64,000 bases of DNA from Streptomyces sp. AM 4-1-1 (GCF_029167625.1 NZ_CP119145.1:4588001-4652000); one strand, 5' to 3'. Numbered from the stretch's first letter, positions 44,001 to 58,979 are shown. The notes: generated by a model not told the origin, from the sequence alone. Translations and numbers: made by a program.

Positions 44001-44489
44001 TCCGGTGAGCCGTTCCCGGAACCGATCTCGGTCGGTTACATGTACATCCTCAAGCTCCACCACCTGGTCGACGACAAGCTGCACGCCCGCTCGACCGGTC
44101 CGTACTCGATGATCACCCAGCAGCCGCTGGGTGGTAAGGCTCAGTTCGGTGGACAGCGCTTCGGAGAGATGGAGGTGTGGGCGCTGGAGGCTTACGGCGC
44201 CGCCTACGCCCTCCAGGAGCTGCTGACCATCAAGTCCGACGACGTGACCGGCCGCGTGAAGGTCTACGAGGCCATCGTCAAGGGCGAGAACATCCCCGAG
44301 CCCGGCATCCCCGAGTCGTTCAAGGTGCTCATCAAGGAGATGCAGTCGCTCTGCCTCAACGTGGAGGTGCTGTCCTCGGACGGCATGTCCATCGAGATGC
44401 GCGACACCGACGAGGACGTCTTCCGCGCGGCGGAGGAGCTCGGTATCGACCTGTCCCGGCGCGAGCCGAGCAGCGTCGAAGAGGTCTGA
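41007..44489 (+). CDS. rpoB: DNA-directed RNA polymerase beta subunit
   Basis: 1160 residues from TTG 41007, which has GGAAGGA 7 bases upstream. Upstream in-frame GTG 40977 and TTG 40902 lack good sites, and the resulting length matches actinobacterial RpoB. The rifampicin cluster [20 protein letters not shown] is wild type at the positions usually mutated (D, H, S equivalents), and [11 protein letters not shown] follows. Active-site blocks [33 protein letters not shown] and [19 protein letters not shown] are intact. It is transcribed with rpoC from its own promoter as well as through rplJL. Confidence 0.97.
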   Translation: MAASRNASTANTNNGASTAPLRISFAKIKEPLEVPNLLALQTESFDWLLGNAAWKARVEAALDSGQNVPTKSGLEEIFEEISPIEDFSGSMSLTFRDHRFEPPKNSIDECKERDFTFAAPLFVTAEFTNNETGEIKSQTVFMGDFPLMTNKGTFVINGTERVVVSQLVRSPGVYFDSSIDKTSDKDIFSAKIIPSRGAWLEMEIDKRDMVGVRIDRKRKQSVTVLLKALGWTTEQILEEFGEYESMRATLEKDHTQGQDDALLDIYRKLRPGEPPTREAAQTLLENLYFNPKRYDLAKVGRYKVNKKLGADEPLDAGVLTSDDVIATIKYLVKLHAGETETVGESGRSIMVETDDIDHFGNRRIRNVGELIQNQVRTGLARMERVVRERMTTQDVEAITPQTLINIRPVVASIKEFFGTSQLSQFMDQNNPLSGLTHKRRLNALGPGGLSRERAGFEVRDVHPSHYGRMCPIETPEGPNIGLIGSLASYGRINAFGFIETPYRKVVEGEVTDDVDYLTADEEDRFVIAQANAPLTEELRFAESRVLVRRRGGEVDYVPGTDVDYMDVSPRQMVSVATAMIPFLEHDDANRALMGANMMRQAVPLITSEAPLVGTGMEYRCAVDAGDVIKAEKEGVVQEVSADYITVANDDGTYTTYRIAKFSRSNQGTSVNQKVVVNEGDRVIESQVLADGPATQQGEMALGKNLLVAFMPWEGHNYEDAIILSQRLVQDDVLSSIHIEEHEVDARDTKLGPEEITRDIPNVSEEVLADLDERGIIRIGAEVVAGDILVGKVTPKGETELTPEERLLRAIFGEKAREVRDTSLKVPHGEIGKVIGVRVFDREEGDELPPGVNQLVRVYVAQKRKITDGDKLAGRHGNKGVISKILPIEDMPFLEDGTPVDIILNPLGVPSRMNPGQVLEIHLGWLASQGWKVEGNEEWMERLKTIGADDVAPGTNVATPVFDGAREDEISGLFESTIPNRDGDRMVLPSGKARMFDGRSGEPFPEPISVGYMYILKLHHLVDDKLHARSTGPYSMITQQPLGGKAQFGGQRFGEMEVWALEAYGAAYALQELLTIKSDDVTGRVKVYEAIVKGENIPEPGIPESFKVLIKEMQSLCLNVEVLSSDGMSIEMRDTDEDVFRAAEELGIDLSRREPSSVEEV

Positions 44490-44496
44490 CGGGTTG

Positions 44497-44527
44497 GCCG
44501 GCCGGATCGTCCGTTGATCCGGCCGGC
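44497..44527 (+). other. 12-bp perfect hairpin between rpoB and rpoC
   Basis: GCCGGCCGGATC (44497-44508) pairs perfectly with GATCCGGCCGGC (44516-44527) across a 7-base loop, 7 bases after the rpoB stop codon. No T run follows and rpoC must be transcribed, so it is more likely an mRNA processing or stability element than a terminator. Confidence 0.6.
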
Positions 44528-44619
44528 TCTCCCCGGACCCGTTCAGACCATTGCTGAAGTGCCCCATTTTCTCGCTGCGGCGAGGGGGCTCGAACCCCCG
44601 AAAGAGGGATTGACGACAA

Positions 44620-48519
<3,900 letters not shown>

Positions 48520-48534
48520 GCGGGTCGCTCGAAC

Positions 48535-48577
48535 CGAGGGGCGGTCACTCCGTTGTGCACGGGGTGGCCGCCCCTCG
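48535..48577 (+). terminator. Terminator after rpoC
   Basis: CGAGGGGCGGTCACTCC (48535-48551) pairs over 17 bp with GGGGTGGCCGCCCCTCG (48561-48577) with two T-G wobbles and a 9-base loop. There is no T run. Confidence 0.75.
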
Positions 48578-48786
48578 GCGTTGTGGAACACCGCCGTTCG
48601 CGTGTGGAATGCGTCACTTCCGTCCGGCCCGGTGTCGGCCGGCGAGTCGGCGCCCACGGGGGTGTCGGGGTCCGTACGGGCCCTGAGGGGCCTTGTGGGG
48701 GCTCGGAAGGGGCACCGCCGTGGTCGGAGGAGGTCCCGGACAAGCCGGACAGCGCTCGCGGCGTGTCGTGGTGGACGCCATTTGTT

Positions 48787-48815
48787 TTGACCGGAGTCCG
48801 TGAGGTAGGTACGCT
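48787..48815 (+). promoter_or_regulatory. Promoter of the rpsL-rpsG-fusA (str) operon
   Basis: TTGACC (48787-48792) and TACGCT (48810-48815) with a 17-base spacer, a strong consensus match. The start is expected near 48822, giving a 187-nt leader that contains the 27-bp element shared with rpsJ. The 489-base rpoC-rpsL gap holds no gene. Confidence 0.75.
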
Positions 48816-48934
48816 CAGACCTTGTGCCTGGGGTGTGCCTGGGCTCGTGCGCGTGTCCTCAGCCGCATCGCGAGCCTGTCAGTGGCCATCGCAATCTGCG
48901 CCTTTCCCGCCCTCGGGCAGGAGTCCGCAGTATT

Positions 48935-48961
48935 CGACACACCCGACCGCGTGGGTCGGAG
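48935..48961 (+). promoter_or_regulatory. 27-bp element shared by rpsL and rpsJ leaders (copy 1)
   Basis: This 27-bp block is identical to 59636-59662 upstream of rpsJ. Its centre folds as CCGACC-GCGTG-GGTCGG. A GTTCCAG heptamer follows at 48964-48970 (and about 30 bases further on at the rpsJ copy). It ends 47 bases before the rpsL start codon, inside the predicted transcript, so it is probably an RNA element or a post-initiation regulator site. Confidence 0.65.
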
Positions 48962-49008
48962 ATGTTCCAGGTTAGTTTCACGAACGGCACACAGAAACCG
49001 GAGAAGTA

Positions 49009-49380
49009 GTGCCTACGATCCAGCAGCTGGTCCGGAAGGGCCGGCAGGACAAGGTCGAGAAGAACAAGACGCCCGCACTCGAGGGTTCGCCCCAGCGCCG
49101 CGGCGTCTGCACGCGTGTGTTCACGACCACCCCGAAGAAGCCGAACTCGGCCCTCCGTAAGGTCGCGCGTGTGCGTCTGACCTCCGGTATCGAGGTCACG
49201 GCCTACATCCCGGGTGAGGGACACAACCTGCAGGAGCACTCCATCGTGCTCGTGCGTGGTGGCCGTGTGAAGGACCTGCCTGGTGTTCGTTACAAGATCA
49301 TCCGTGGTTCGCTCGACACCCAGGGTGTCAAGAACCGCAAGCAGGCCCGAAGCCGCTACGGCGCCAAGAAGGAGAAGTAA
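49009..49380 (+). CDS. rpsL: 30S ribosomal protein S12
   Basis: 123 residues. K43 and K88, the usual streptomycin-resistance positions, are wild type ([23 protein letters not shown]), so this copy predicts streptomycin sensitivity. S12 lies at the decoding centre. GTG 49009 has GGAGAAGTA upstream. It starts the str operon and is followed by rpsG after 2 bases. Confidence 0.98.
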   Translation: MPTIQQLVRKGRQDKVEKNKTPALEGSPQRRGVCTRVFTTTPKKPNSALRKVARVRLTSGIEVTAYIPGEGHNLQEHSIVLVRGGRVKDLPGVRYKIIRGSLDTQGVKNRKQARSRYGAKKEK

Positions 49381-49382
49381 GA

Positions 49383-49853
49383 ATGCCTCGTAAGGGCCCC
49401 GCCCCGAAGCGCCCGGTCATCATCGACCCGGTCTACGGTTCTCCTCTTGTCACCTCGCTGATCAACAAGATCCTGCTCAACGGCAAGCGTTCCACCGCCG
49501 AGCGGATCGTGTACGGCGCCATGGAAGGCCTCCGCGAGAAGACCGGCAACGACCCGGTCATCACGCTGAAGCGCGCGCTTGAGAACGTCAAGCCCTCGCT
49601 CGAGGTCAAGTCCCGCCGTGTCGGTGGCGCCACCTACCAGGTGCCGATCGAGGTCAAGCCCGGTCGCGCCTCCACCCTCGCGCTGCGCTGGCTGGTCGGT
49701 TACTCCCGCGCCCGTCGCGAGAAGACCATGACCGAGCGCCTCATGAACGAACTGCTCGACGCCTCCAACGGCCTCGGCGCTTCGGTCAAGAAGCGTGAGG
49801 ACACGCACAAGATGGCCGAGTCCAACAAGGCCTTCGCGCACTACCGCTGGTAG
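49383..49853 (+). CDS. rpsG: 30S ribosomal protein S7
   Basis: 156 residues, family length. [20 protein letters not shown] opens the protein, and [16 protein letters not shown] and [17 protein letters not shown] are the conserved 16S rRNA-binding and S11-contact segments. It primes assembly of the 30S head. Two bases separate it from rpsL; fusA follows after 37 bases. Confidence 0.98.
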   Translation: MPRKGPAPKRPVIIDPVYGSPLVTSLINKILLNGKRSTAERIVYGAMEGLREKTGNDPVITLKRALENVKPSLEVKSRRVGGATYQVPIEVKPGRASTLALRWLVGYSRARREKTMTERLMNELLDASNGLGASVKKREDTHKMAESNKAFAHYRW

Positions 49854-49890
49854 TCGTACCCACATCGAGACCGAGAGAAGACTGAGCCTT

Positions 49891-52017
49891 ATGGCCACCA
49901 CTTCGCTTGACCTGGCCAAGGTCCGCAACATTGGGATCATGGCCCACATCGACGCGGGCAAGACGACGACCACCGAGCGCATCCTGTTTTACACCGGTGT
50001 GAGCTACAAGATCGGTGAGGTCCACGACGGCGCTGCCACGATGGACTGGATGGAGCAGGAGCAGGAACGCGGCATCACGATCACGTCGGCCGCGACGACC
50101 TGTCACTGGCCGCTCGAGGACGTCGATCACACCATCAACATCATCGACACCCCGGGGCACGTCGACTTCACGGTCGAGGTGGAGCGTTCGCTCCGCGTCC
50201 TCGACGGTGCCGTCACGGTGTTCGACGGTGTCGCCGGTGTTGAGCCGCAGTCCGAGACCGTCTGGCGTCAGGCGGACCGCTACGGCGTGCCGCGCATCTG
50301 CTTCGTCAACAAGCTCGACCGCACCGGCGCCGACTTCCACCGCTGCGTCGACATGATCAAGGGCCGCCTGGGCGCGACCCCGATCGTGATGCAGCTGCCG
50401 ATCGGTGCCGAGGCCGACTTCACCGGTGTCGTGGACCTCGTCACGATGAAGGCGTTCGTCTACTCCGCCGAGGCGGCCAAGGGCGAGGCGTACGACATCC
50501 TCGACATCCCGGCCACGCTCACCGAGGCCGCGGCCGAGTGGCGTGCCCAGCTGCTGGAGACCGTCGCCGAGAACGACGACGCGCTGATGGAGCTGTACCT
50601 GGAGGGCCAGGAGCCCACCGTGGAGCAGCTGTACGCGGCGATCCGCCGCATCACCATCAACTCCGGCAAGGGCGGCGACACCACGGTCACCCCGGTGTTC
50701 TGTGGTACCGCGTTCAAGAACAAGGGCGTCCAGCCCCTGCTCGACGCGGTTGTCCGCTACCTTCCCTCCCCCCTGGACGTCGAGGCCATCGAGGGCCACG
50801 ACGTCAAGGACCCGGAGGTTGTCGTCAAGCGTCAGCCGTCCGACGACGCTCCGCTGTCGGCGCTGGCGTTCAAGATCATGAGCGACCCGCACCTGGGCAA
50901 GCTCACCTTCGTCCGGGTCTACTCGGGCCGCCTGGAGTCCGGCACCGCGGTGCTGAACCCCGTCAAGGGCAAGAAGGAGCGCATCGGCAAGATCTACCGC
51001 ATGCACGCGAACAAGCGTGAGGAGATCGAGGCGGTGGGCGCCGGCGACATCGTCGCCGTGATGGGCCTGAAGCAGACCACCACCGGTGAGACGCTGTGCG
51101 ACGACAAGAACCCGGTGATCCTGGAGTCCATGGACTTCCCGGCGCCGGTCATCCAGGTCGCCATCGAGCCCAAGTCCAAGGGTGACCAGGAGAAGCTGGG
51201 TGTCGCCATCCAGCGCCTCTCGGAGGAGGACCCCTCCTTCCAGGTGCACTCGGACGAGGAGACCGGCCAGACCATCATCGGTGGTATGGGCGAGCTCCAC
51301 CTCGAAGTGCTCGTCGACCGCATGAAGCGCGAGTTCCGCGTCGAGGCGAACGTCGGCAAGCCGCAGGTCGCGTACCGCGAGACGATCCGCAAGACCGTCG
51401 AGCGCGTGGACTACACCCACAAGAAGCAGACCGGTGGTACCGGTCAGTTCGCGAAGGTGCAGATCGCGATCGAGCCCATCGAGGGCGGCGAGGCGTCGTA
51501 CGAGTTCGTCAACAAGGTCACCGGTGGCCGTATCCCCAGGGAGTACATCCCCTCGGTGGACGCGGGCGCCCAGGAGGCCATGCAGTTCGGCATCCTGGCC
51601 GGGTACGAGATGACTGGCGTCCGCGTCATTCTTCTCGACGGTGGTTACCACGAGGTCGACTCCTCCGAACTCGCGTTCAAGATCGCCGGTTCGCAGGCCT
51701 TCAAGGAGGCCGCGCGCAAGGCGTCCCCCGTGCTCCTGGAGCCGATGATGGCCGTCGAGGTCACCACGCCCGAGGACTACATGGGCGATGTCATCGGCGA
51801 CATCAACTCCCGCCGTGGCCAGATCCAGGCCATGGAGGAGCGCAGCGGCGCTCGCGTCGTGAAGGGCCTCGTGCCCCTCTCGGAGATGTTCGGCTACGTC
51901 GGAGACCTCCGCAGCAAGACCTCGGGTCGCGCAAGCTACTCGATGCAGTTCGACTCCTACGCCGAGGTTCCGCGGAACGTCGCCGAGGAGATCATCGCGA
52001 AGGCCAAGGGCGAGTAA
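49891..52017 (+). CDS. fusA: Elongation factor G
   Basis: 708 residues. GTPase motifs [21 protein letters not shown] and NKLDR, with switch II HVDF; domains II-V follow with typical PQVAYRETI and [18 protein letters not shown] blocks. It drives translocation. ATG 49891 chosen because GAGAGAAGACTG is upstream and the protein begins [18 protein letters not shown] as in actinobacteria; in-frame codons upstream overlap rpsG. Confidence 0.98.
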   Translation: MATTSLDLAKVRNIGIMAHIDAGKTTTTERILFYTGVSYKIGEVHDGAATMDWMEQEQERGITITSAATTCHWPLEDVDHTINIIDTPGHVDFTVEVERSLRVLDGAVTVFDGVAGVEPQSETVWRQADRYGVPRICFVNKLDRTGADFHRCVDMIKGRLGATPIVMQLPIGAEADFTGVVDLVTMKAFVYSAEAAKGEAYDILDIPATLTEAAAEWRAQLLETVAENDDALMELYLEGQEPTVEQLYAAIRRITINSGKGGDTTVTPVFCGTAFKNKGVQPLLDAVVRYLPSPLDVEAIEGHDVKDPEVVVKRQPSDDAPLSALAFKIMSDPHLGKLTFVRVYSGRLESGTAVLNPVKGKKERIGKIYRMHANKREEIEAVGAGDIVAVMGLKQTTTGETLCDDKNPVILESMDFPAPVIQVAIEPKSKGDQEKLGVAIQRLSEEDPSFQVHSDEETGQTIIGGMGELHLEVLVDRMKREFRVEANVGKPQVAYRETIRKTVERVDYTHKKQTGGTGQFAKVQIAIEPIEGGEASYEFVNKVTGGRIPREYIPSVDAGAQEAMQFGILAGYEMTGVRVILLDGGYHEVDSSELAFKIAGSQAFKEAARKASPVLLEPMMAVEVTTPEDYMGDVIGDINSRRGQIQAMEERSGARVVKGLVPLSEMFGYVGDLRSKTSGRASYSMQFDSYAEVPRNVAEEIIAKAKGE

Positions 52018-52177
52018 CTCTCCCGAGCTCACGCTTTAGGCTTGTCACCGGAGCCTGGTAGGGCATTCACCGCAGCGCGCGAGCTGTGCGGTGTGCGCCC
52101 CCGGCCCCGGCATCCCAGCAAAGATCACCTGGCGCCGATGAAGCAAGGCGTACAGAACCACTCCACAGGAGGACCCA

Positions 52178-53371
<1,194 letters not shown>

Positions 53372-53427
53372 GTACCTCCGTACTCGCTGACTGTCTGACC
53401 TGGTAGCTCCGCACAGAGCACCACGAA

Positions 53428-53468
53428 GGGCCCCGTCCCACCGCGTGAGCGGTGGACCGGGGCTCTTT
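53428..53468 (+). terminator. Intrinsic terminator after tuf
   Basis: GCCCCG (53430-53435) pairs with CGGGGC (53458-53463) and CCACCGC (53438-53444) with GCGGTGG (53449-53455), a small internal loop between, GTGA tetraloop, then CTCTTTCG. It closes the str operon. Confidence 0.85.
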
Positions 53469-53514
53469 CGCATGGTGTGTCCCGCCCGGGTCGGGGTCCG
53501 GCCCCGGCGCCGGG

Positions 53515-55641
53515 TCAGGGGCGCCAGAGCCAGGGGAGCGCGTCCGGTCCGAGACCCACCACGGTCGGCCGTCCGTCGCGGACGTCGTCGCTGTCGCTGT
53601 CGGCTAGGTGGAGCGTGGGGCCGTCCAGGGCGACGGGCCCCCCGGTCCGTACGGAGAGACCCGTGTCCGTACGGAGTTGGACGAGGCCCCGCGAGGTACG
53701 GCCCAGCAGCACCTGCCCCCGGGTCGCGGCGGCGGCGGTCACGGGGCCGTACCCGTCGAACCCGATCATGTCCACGGCCGTACCCCCGCGGACCGTGGTC
53801 AGCCGGGCCTTCGCCGCCGGCCGGTAGAACAGCTCGACCGATCCGTCCGGGGCGGGCAGCGCGGCGGGGCCGTCCCCGGGCACCGGCACCCCGGCGATCG
53901 GGGGCCGGGCGTACACCTCGCCCGCGGCCGTCTCCTGCGCCCAGTGGTGCACCGCGTCCCGGCCCGCACCGTACAGGTGGACGAGCCCGCCGCTGTCGAC
54001 GACCGGGGTCAGCCCGTCCTGGACGGCGGCGCCGCCGAGGTCGCGCCACACGCCCCACCGGCCGGCCCGGTCCCGTACCCGCGTAACCACACCCATGTCG
54101 GCGTTCCGCACGAAGAGATGCACCCGGCCGTCGGGCGCGGTCACCGCGACCGGCACCCCGATCCGCCGGCCCCGGTCCTGGTCCGGCTCAGGATTGCCGA
54201 GCCCGCGCCAGGCGAGGAACGGGCCGCCGGGGAAGCGCTGTTCCAGCAGGACGATCTCCCGCCTGTTGTCCGAGCCGTGCCCGGCGAGCGCCGCGAACCG
54301 CAGGCCGAACAGCAGCCGCCGCCCGTCCGCGAGCGCGGCGCCGCCCAGCACCGGGGCGAGCGGGCCGCCACCGAGATCGTCCGGCGGCCCCCAGACGCCG
54401 TTGCCGGGCGCGGTCTCCCGCCACCGCACGGCCCGCAGCCCGAGCACTCCGTAGGCGGCGAGCCGCCCGTCCGGTTCGGTGGCCACGACGGTGCGGGGCC
54501 CCGGATAGCGGTGGTGGGTGGCGCGGACCCAGCCCTTCTTGTTGGTGAGGGGCCGGTCGCCGCCGACGTTGTAGTCACCGCAGCCACCCGGGTTGCCGCA
54601 CTCCCAGTCGGCGTCGCCGCCGTACGGGACGAGGTGCGCGGCCTTCTCCGTGAGCACATCGTGCGGGAGGTTCTTGGGCCAGTGCCGGTTGTAATACCCC
54701 CGGAACGCGGTGACCACGAACCCCGGAACGCCTTCCCCACGAGCGGCGGACCGCGCAACCCACCGGATCATCGCGGCCCAGGCGAAGGACGCGGTCGCGG
54801 TGTGGTCCGCGTGATCGGAGTAGCCGCGCTGCTCACTGTCCTTCCTGCGGACGGCGTCGGTGCTGTGCTGGATGTCCGGGTCGGGGTCCAGGGTGTGCAC
54901 GACGGTGGGCCGGTACTCCTCCAGCAGTGCGACGAGCACATCGATCAGCCCGTCGTAGGTGTACGCGCCCGGCCGCCGCAGCGGGGAGTCGTCGGCGACG
55001 ACGGTACGCAGGCTCAGCCCGCGGTCCTCCCAGAGAGTGGGCAGCCCCAGCTTGCCGCGGCGGCTGTGCATCGCGGTGTTGAGGAAGATCAGCTCGACCC
55101 GGCGGACGCCGTTGGTGAGGCTGTTCAGCTCGGCGCGGTGGCCGCCGTGCAGTTGGACGACGGACTTCTGCCAGCCGGTGAAGCGGGGAAGCCCGATCAG
55201 GGTGGCGTACGCCTGGCGCAGCCCCTGGTGGCGGGCGGAGGAGTACGCCCCCTTGTCGGGAGTGGGTTCGGCCTTGCCGGGGGCCTTGTTGACCCCGTCC
55301 GCCTCCCCGGCCGTGAGGTACACACAGACCAGCGGCGTCCCGGCGTCCAGCGCGCGCTGTGTGTCCGGGTTCATGAAGTAGAGGTCGTCGTCCGGGTGGG
55401 CCAGGATCTGCATCAGCCGGGCCCGTCGCGAGCTGCTGATGGTGAGGCCGGGTGCCGGATCGGCGGCGGGGTTCGGCCGCCGGGGAGCGGGTACGGAGCA
55501 GCCGGCGACGGACGCGAGGCCGAGCACGGACCCGGCCACGACGACACTGCGCCGCGGTATTCGAGCGGACCCTCGTCCGCCTCCGGTACCGGCGCTGGAT
55601 ATGCCGCCGCCGGTCGCGCTCCGCGCAGATCTGTCCGTCAC
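53515..55641 (-). CDS. Tat-exported lipoprotein, PIG-L deacetylase fused to beta-propeller-like lectin repeats
   Basis: 708 residues. A twin-arginine signal ([12 protein letters not shown]) ends in the lipobox ASVAGC near residue 48. The PIG-L/LmbE N-acetylglucosaminyl deacetylase domain has the zinc motif AHPDDD and later DHADH, with LTAGEADG. About 350 C-terminal residues carry four or more similar units with the pattern [30 protein letters not shown], suggesting a carbohydrate-binding beta-propeller. The likely role is extracytoplasmic deacetylation of a sugar polymer or glycolipid. Start is GTG 55639-55641. The gene is isolated between the str and S10 clusters. Confidence 0.8.
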   Translation of the reverse strand: MTDRSARSATGGGISSAGTGGGRGSARIPRRSVVVAGSVLGLASVAGCSVPAPRRPNPAADPAPGLTISSSRRARLMQILAHPDDDLYFMNPDTQRALDAGTPLVCVYLTAGEADGVNKAPGKAEPTPDKGAYSSARHQGLRQAYATLIGLPRFTGWQKSVVQLHGGHRAELNSLTNGVRRVELIFLNTAMHSRRGKLGLPTLWEDRGLSLRTVVADDSPLRRPGAYTYDGLIDVLVALLEEYRPTVVHTLDPDPDIQHSTDAVRRKDSEQRGYSDHADHTATASFAWAAMIRWVARSAARGEGVPGFVVTAFRGYYNRHWPKNLPHDVLTEKAAHLVPYGGDADWECGNPGGCGDYNVGGDRPLTNKKGWVRATHHRYPGPRTVVATEPDGRLAAYGVLGLRAVRWRETAPGNGVWGPPDDLGGGPLAPVLGGAALADGRRLLFGLRFAALAGHGSDNRREIVLLEQRFPGGPFLAWRGLGNPEPDQDRGRRIGVPVAVTAPDGRVHLFVRNADMGVVTRVRDRAGRWGVWRDLGGAAVQDGLTPVVDSGGLVHLYGAGRDAVHHWAQETAAGEVYARPPIAGVPVPGDGPAALPAPDGSVELFYRPAAKARLTTVRGGTAVDMIGFDGYGPVTAAAATRGQVLLGRTSRGLVQLRTDTGLSVRTGGPVALDGPTLHLADSDSDDVRDGRPTVVGLGPDALPWLWRP

Positions 55642-55843
55642 GCCGCGTACTCCGTCCGCTGTCCCCGCAGCGGGCGGATGGGGGAGTGCCTGCTCTGCCC
55701 TGTGCTGCCGCTGTTCGCTGTCGCTGTCGTGGTGCGCGCGAACCGTTCCCGAGCCGGCTCGCGCGGATGACTAGACGGGGAGGCGGGCGGGTGGGTTGCC
55801 TGCGTGCCGGACGCGGTTGACCAGGGAGGGAGGAGATGGGGAC

Positions 55844-55882
55844 GGCCCCGCCCCCGGGCGTGGTGTGTCCGGGGGCGGGGCC
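55844..55882 (-). terminator. GC-rich terminator hairpin
   Basis: GGCCCCGCCCCCGG (55844-55857) pairs perfectly over 14 bp with CCGGGGGCGGGGCC (55869-55882), 11-base loop. It lies 19 bases beyond the stop codon of the duplicated gene tail (minus strand), where the original nuclease-like gene would have ended. Confidence 0.7.
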
Positions 55883-55888
55883 GGTTAC

Positions 55889-56188
55889 GGGTCGGTGTGG
55901 GTCAGTGTTGGGTGAAGAGGTCTTCGGTGGTGGTGGCGGTGATGGCGCGTTCGAGCCAGTGGTGGAGGGTGTCGGGATCGGTGCAGGTGCGGATGCGGTG
56001 GACCGCTTCGTCGGTGAGGAGGAGGCCGCGGCGGTCCAGGATCAGCAGCACGGCTTCTGCCTGACCTTCCACCCTGCCTTCGGCTCGGCCTTCGGCTTTA
56101 CCTTCGGAGCGTAGGCGTTGGGAGGTTTCGGAGCGGAAGAACGAGAGGTCGACAGCCATGAGGTCCCTCCAGACCTGAGCGGCCGGGG
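55889..56188. repeat. Duplicated 3' gene segment, copy A
   Basis: This 300-bp block matches 56238-56549 in the same orientation, at nearly every position apart from a 12-bp length difference in the EGK/EGR repeat. A 49-bp unrelated spacer separates the two copies. Copy A ends beside the terminator hairpin, so it probably retains the original 3' end of the gene. Confidence 0.9.
55902..56188 (-). pseudogene. Orphan 3' tail of the nuclease-like gene
   Basis: About 95 codons ending in a TGA at 55902 encode the same tail as the intact gene at 56251 (AAQVWRDLMAVDLSFFRSET, then ...TTTEDLFTQH). There is no start codon or ribosome-binding site for it, and the frame runs into unrelated spacer at its 5' end. 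It is best read as a fragment produced by the local duplication. Confidence 0.8.
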
Positions 56189-56237
56189 AAGGCCGATGCC
56201 CATGAGGAGATGGCCCCCGCTCCTGGAGTAGGGACGG

Positions 56238-56549
56238 GGGTCGGTGTGGGTCAGTGTTGGGTGAAGAGGTCTTCGGTGGTGGTGGCGGTGATGGCGCGTT
56301 CGAGCCAGTGGTGGAGGGTGTCGGGATCGGTGCAGGTACGGATGCGGTGGACCGCTTCATCGGTGAGGAGGAGGCCGCGGCGGTCCAGAATCAGGAGGAC
56401 AGCTTCGGCCTGGCCTTCCACCCTGCCTTCGGCTTTGCCTTCGGCTTTGCCTTCCGCTCGGCCTTCGGAGCGTAGGCGTTGGGAGGTTTCGGAGCGGAAG
56501 AACGAGAGGTCGACAGCCATGAGGTCCCTCCAGACCTGAGCGGCCGGGG
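56238..56549. repeat. Duplicated 3' gene segment, copy B
   Basis: A 312-bp counterpart of 55889-56188 that forms the 3' end of the intact nuclease-like gene. It carries one extra 12-bp EGK unit. The near-identity shows the duplication is recent or maintained by conversion. Confidence 0.9.
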
Positions 56550-57159
56550 TGTTTCCCAGGCCGAGTTCGGTGAGCTCACTGAAGATCGTCGCGGTCTCCT
56601 CGTCGACACTCTTCAGCGCGGTGGCCAGTGCGTGAAGTATCGCAGGAGCATTCGGCTTCCTACCATGCGTAATCGCCGAGAACGCCGCGAGCGGAACATC
56701 CCGCGCTGCCACCGACGCATCCGTCACCACCGGCACATTGTGCGGACCCAGCACCAGCGGACGCACCAGCAACGACGGCCACTGCGGCGGACCGATCCGG
56801 AACGGACCCTGCGCCCACAACGCCGTCGCCTCGTCCTGACACACCACCAAAAGCACCGGACCCAGCCCGTACTTCGCCCGCAGATGCGCCAGGTAATACG
56901 CCCAGCTGCTCTCCTTCGCCACATCCCTGCGCCCCTGCGCCTCCACCGCCAGCAGATACCCACCCCCCTCCGCCGTGTCCACCCGCAACAACGTGTCCAG
57001 CCGCCGTTCCAGCGGCTTCAGCTCGGTGAGATCCGTCGGCAGCAACGACACCGCCACCGGATCAGGAAAAGACACACCCAACGACCTGAACGTCCGAGTG
57101 AAAATACCCGGATCTTCCTGAAAGATCCGATGCATCGCCTCATGTGAGGAATTGACCAT
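56251..57159 (-). CDS. Rpn/YhgA-type PD-(D/E)XK nuclease-like hypothetical protein
   Basis: 302 residues from ATG 57157-57159 (another ATG eight codons on, at 57135, has GAGG just upstream). The central block LLRVDTAEGGGYLLAVEAQGRRDVAKESSWAY, read here as two segments, resembles the D...ExQ/K core of PD-(D/E)XK nucleases of the recombination-promoting Rpn type. The C-terminal third has an EGRAEGKAEG repeat followed by a helical tail that is duplicated downstream. Function is unproven. Such genes are scattered and multi-copy in Streptomyces, as I recall. Confidence 0.65.
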   Translation of the reverse strand: MVNSSHEAMHRIFQEDPGIFTRTFRSLGVSFPDPVAVSLLPTDLTELKPLERRLDTLLRVDTAEGGGYLLAVEAQGRRDVAKESSWAYYLAHLRAKYGLGPVLLVVCQDEATALWAQGPFRIGPPQWPSLLVRPLVLGPHNVPVVTDASVAARDVPLAAFSAITHGRKPNAPAILHALATALKSVDEETATIFSELTELGLGNTPAAQVWRDLMAVDLSFFRSETSQRLRSEGRAEGKAEGKAEGRVEGQAEAVLLILDRRGLLLTDEAVHRIRTCTDPDTLHHWLERAITATTTEDLFTQH

Positions 57160-57308
57160 GCACCAAACGCTAAACGCCACAGACCCCTGGCATATGCCAA
57201 AACGGTGAATACTCACCCGATGGTGTGATGTATGTGCTTTCGGCCGCCCCCGAATTCGGCGGTGTGGTCCACCGGGGCGCGATCCGTAGCGACCCGGTGG
57301 AGGCAGGG

Positions 57309-57809
57309 TTACGGAGCGAGATCGAGTTCCGCCCATACGGTCTTGCGTGGCACCGGCCCCGGCGTCACGCCCCAGCGGTCGGCCAGCGCCTCGACGATCA
57401 GCAGTCCCCGGCCCGATTCCGCGTCCTCGGCGACCGTTCCCGTCGTCCCCGGCGCGGGCGGAAGGTGCTCACCCCGGGCGTCGGAGACCTCGATCCGCAA
57501 CAGCGTTTCGTCGCGCACGCGGAGGCTCAGCCGGAAGTCCCGGCCCGGTACACGGCCGTGGATCGTGGCGTTGACGGCCAGCTCGGCCACGATGTGCGCC
57601 GCGGAATCCGTCGGCAGTCCCCAGCAGCCCAGATGGGCCGTGGTGAGCAGTCGGGCGAGTCTGGCGCCCCGACGGGTGGGGGAGAGCAGCACGGTGAACT
57701 CGTGGGTGAGAACGGAACGTCCGGTTCGGGTGATTTCTTGATTCACGTTACGCAGAGTGGTCGCTCCGTGCCTACTCTGAACAGGGGTGAGGTGAGTACG
57801 GGCAGTCAC
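57309..57809 (-). CDS. RsbW-like ATP-binding protein (anti-sigma-factor-type HATPase)
   Basis: 166 residues. HATPase_c fold: N-box HIVAELAVNATIHGRV, G1 region LRIEVSDARGEHLP and GRGLLIVEALADRWGV. Streptomyces has many such short kinases; some act as anti-sigma factors, others as partners of XRE/DUF397 pairs. The start is uncertain: GTG 57807-57809 or GTG 57744-57746 (VNQEITRTGRS). It is divergent from the XRE gene, 77 bases apart, the standard layout of this module. Confidence 0.85.
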   Translation of the reverse strand: MTARTHLTPVQSRHGATTLRNVNQEITRTGRSVLTHEFTVLLSPTRRGARLARLLTTAHLGCWGLPTDSAAHIVAELAVNATIHGRVPGRDFRLSLRVRDETLLRIEVSDARGEHLPPAPGTTGTVAEDAESGRGLLIVEALADRWGVTPGPVPRKTVWAELDLAP

Positions 57810-57886
57810 TGTCCAGTCGTCTTTCGGCCCTGTCCAGTTGGGTACGGCGTCCAGTTCTGTGGCACACGTGGGAGGCAGGTGTCGGT

Positions 57887-58759
57887 ATGAGCGGAGAAGA
57901 GAGCAGGTCGTACGGAACGAACGGCGGAGACGATCCCGATCGGGATCTCGGTCTGGACGCCGACTCCGCCGCCGTGATCACCGCGGTGGGGCGGCAGGTG
58001 AAGCTGTGGCGCGAGGCGGCGGGGCTGCGCGCGACGGAGTTGGGTGCGGCGATCGGGTACGGGGAGAACCAGGTCTACAAGGTGGAGGCCGGCAAGCGCA
58101 TTCCGAAGCCGGAGTTCCTGGACCGGGCGGACGAGGTCTTGGGGGCGGGCGGGAAGCTCTCCGCCATGAAGAAGGACGTGGCGGAGGCGCGGTATCCGAA
58201 GAAGGTCCGCGATCTGGCCAAGCTTGAGGCGAACGCCGTCGAGATGGGGGCCTACGCCGGCAATGTCGTACACGGTCTCTTGCAGACCGAGGAGTATGCC
58301 CGTGCCCTGTACGGGGAGCGGCGGCCCGCCTTCGCGGAGGAGGAGGTCGAACGCCTGGTGGCAGCCCGTATGGCCCGCCAGTCGGTGTTCGAGCGACAGC
58401 CCGCACCCCTGCTCACGTTCGTCCAGGAAGAGGCGACGCTGCGGCGGCCGACGGGTGGCAGGGCCGTGTTGCAGCGCCAGCTTCAACACCTGCTGGATGT
58501 AGGCGCGTTGAGGCATGTCGAGATTCAGGTCATGCCGACGGAGGCGGAGGAGCACGCGGGTCTGGCGGGTTCCCACCGGGTGCTTAAGCTGAACGACGGT
58601 ACGACTGTCGGGCACAACGAGGTTCAGCTCACCAGTCGGCTGATCACTGATCCCAAGGAGGTCCAGATCCTTGAGATGCGGTACGGCATGATCCGGGCCC
58701 AGGCGCTCACACCTCGGTTGTCGCGGGCCTTCATCGAGAAACTGCTGGGAGAAACATGA
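57887..58759 (+). CDS. XRE-family regulator with DUF5753 (WhiJ/AbaA-like)
   Basis: 290 residues. The helix-turn-helix is at about 35-85 (VKLWREAAGLRATELGAAIG, then YGENQVYKVEAGKRIPKPEF). The DUF5753 domain follows from about 105 (GLLQTEEYARALYG, RQSVFERQPAPLLTFVQEEA, HVEIQVMPTEAEEHAG). Streptomyces encodes dozens of these, several acting in development. ATG 57887 has GGAGGCAGG upstream. It overlaps the first DUF397 gene by 4 bases. Confidence 0.9.
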   Translation: MSGEESRSYGTNGGDDPDRDLGLDADSAAVITAVGRQVKLWREAAGLRATELGAAIGYGENQVYKVEAGKRIPKPEFLDRADEVLGAGGKLSAMKKDVAEARYPKKVRDLAKLEANAVEMGAYAGNVVHGLLQTEEYARALYGERRPAFAEEEVERLVAARMARQSVFERQPAPLLTFVQEEATLRRPTGGRAVLQRQLQHLLDVGALRHVEIQVMPTEAEEHAGLAGSHRVLKLNDGTTVGHNEVQLTSRLITDPKEVQILEMRYGMIRAQALTPRLSRAFIEKLLGET

Positions 58760-58962
58760 GTGTGGAGTCCTCGGCCGGACACGCTTCCGGGCTGATGTGG
58801 TTCAAGAGCAGCTACAGCACCAACGACGGCCCTGATTGCGTCGAGGTCGCGGCGGCCGCGAGTGCGGTGCGGGTGCGTGATTCCAAGGTGGTGTCGGGTC
58901 CGCAGCTCGGGTTCGCGCCTGATGCGTGGGCGGATTTCGTTGCGTACGCGTCCGGGCGTTGA
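58756..58962 (+). CDS. DUF397 small protein, copy 1
   Basis: 68 residues. The DUF397 signature is LMWFKSSYSTNDGPDCVEVA, then VRVRDSKVVSGPQLGF and WADFVAYASGR. ATG 58756 overlaps the stop of the XRE gene (ATGA). Partners of this type are thought to bind and control the XRE protein (as in the WhiJ system). A second copy follows after 17 bases. Confidence 0.92.
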   Translation: MSVESSAGHASGLMWFKSSYSTNDGPDCVEVAAAASAVRVRDSKVVSGPQLGFAPDAWADFVAYASGR

Positions 58963-58979
58963 GCCCGCAGGGGAGAAAC

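Noticed and set aside
49009..49380. Possible streptomycin-resistance changes in rpsL
   Set aside because: K43 and K88 are wild type.
55902..56360. Separate gene for the tail copy, starting in the spacer
   Set aside because: Any start falls in shifted, Pro/Ser-rich shadow sequence of copy B; no ribosome-binding site; best explained as a duplication remnant.
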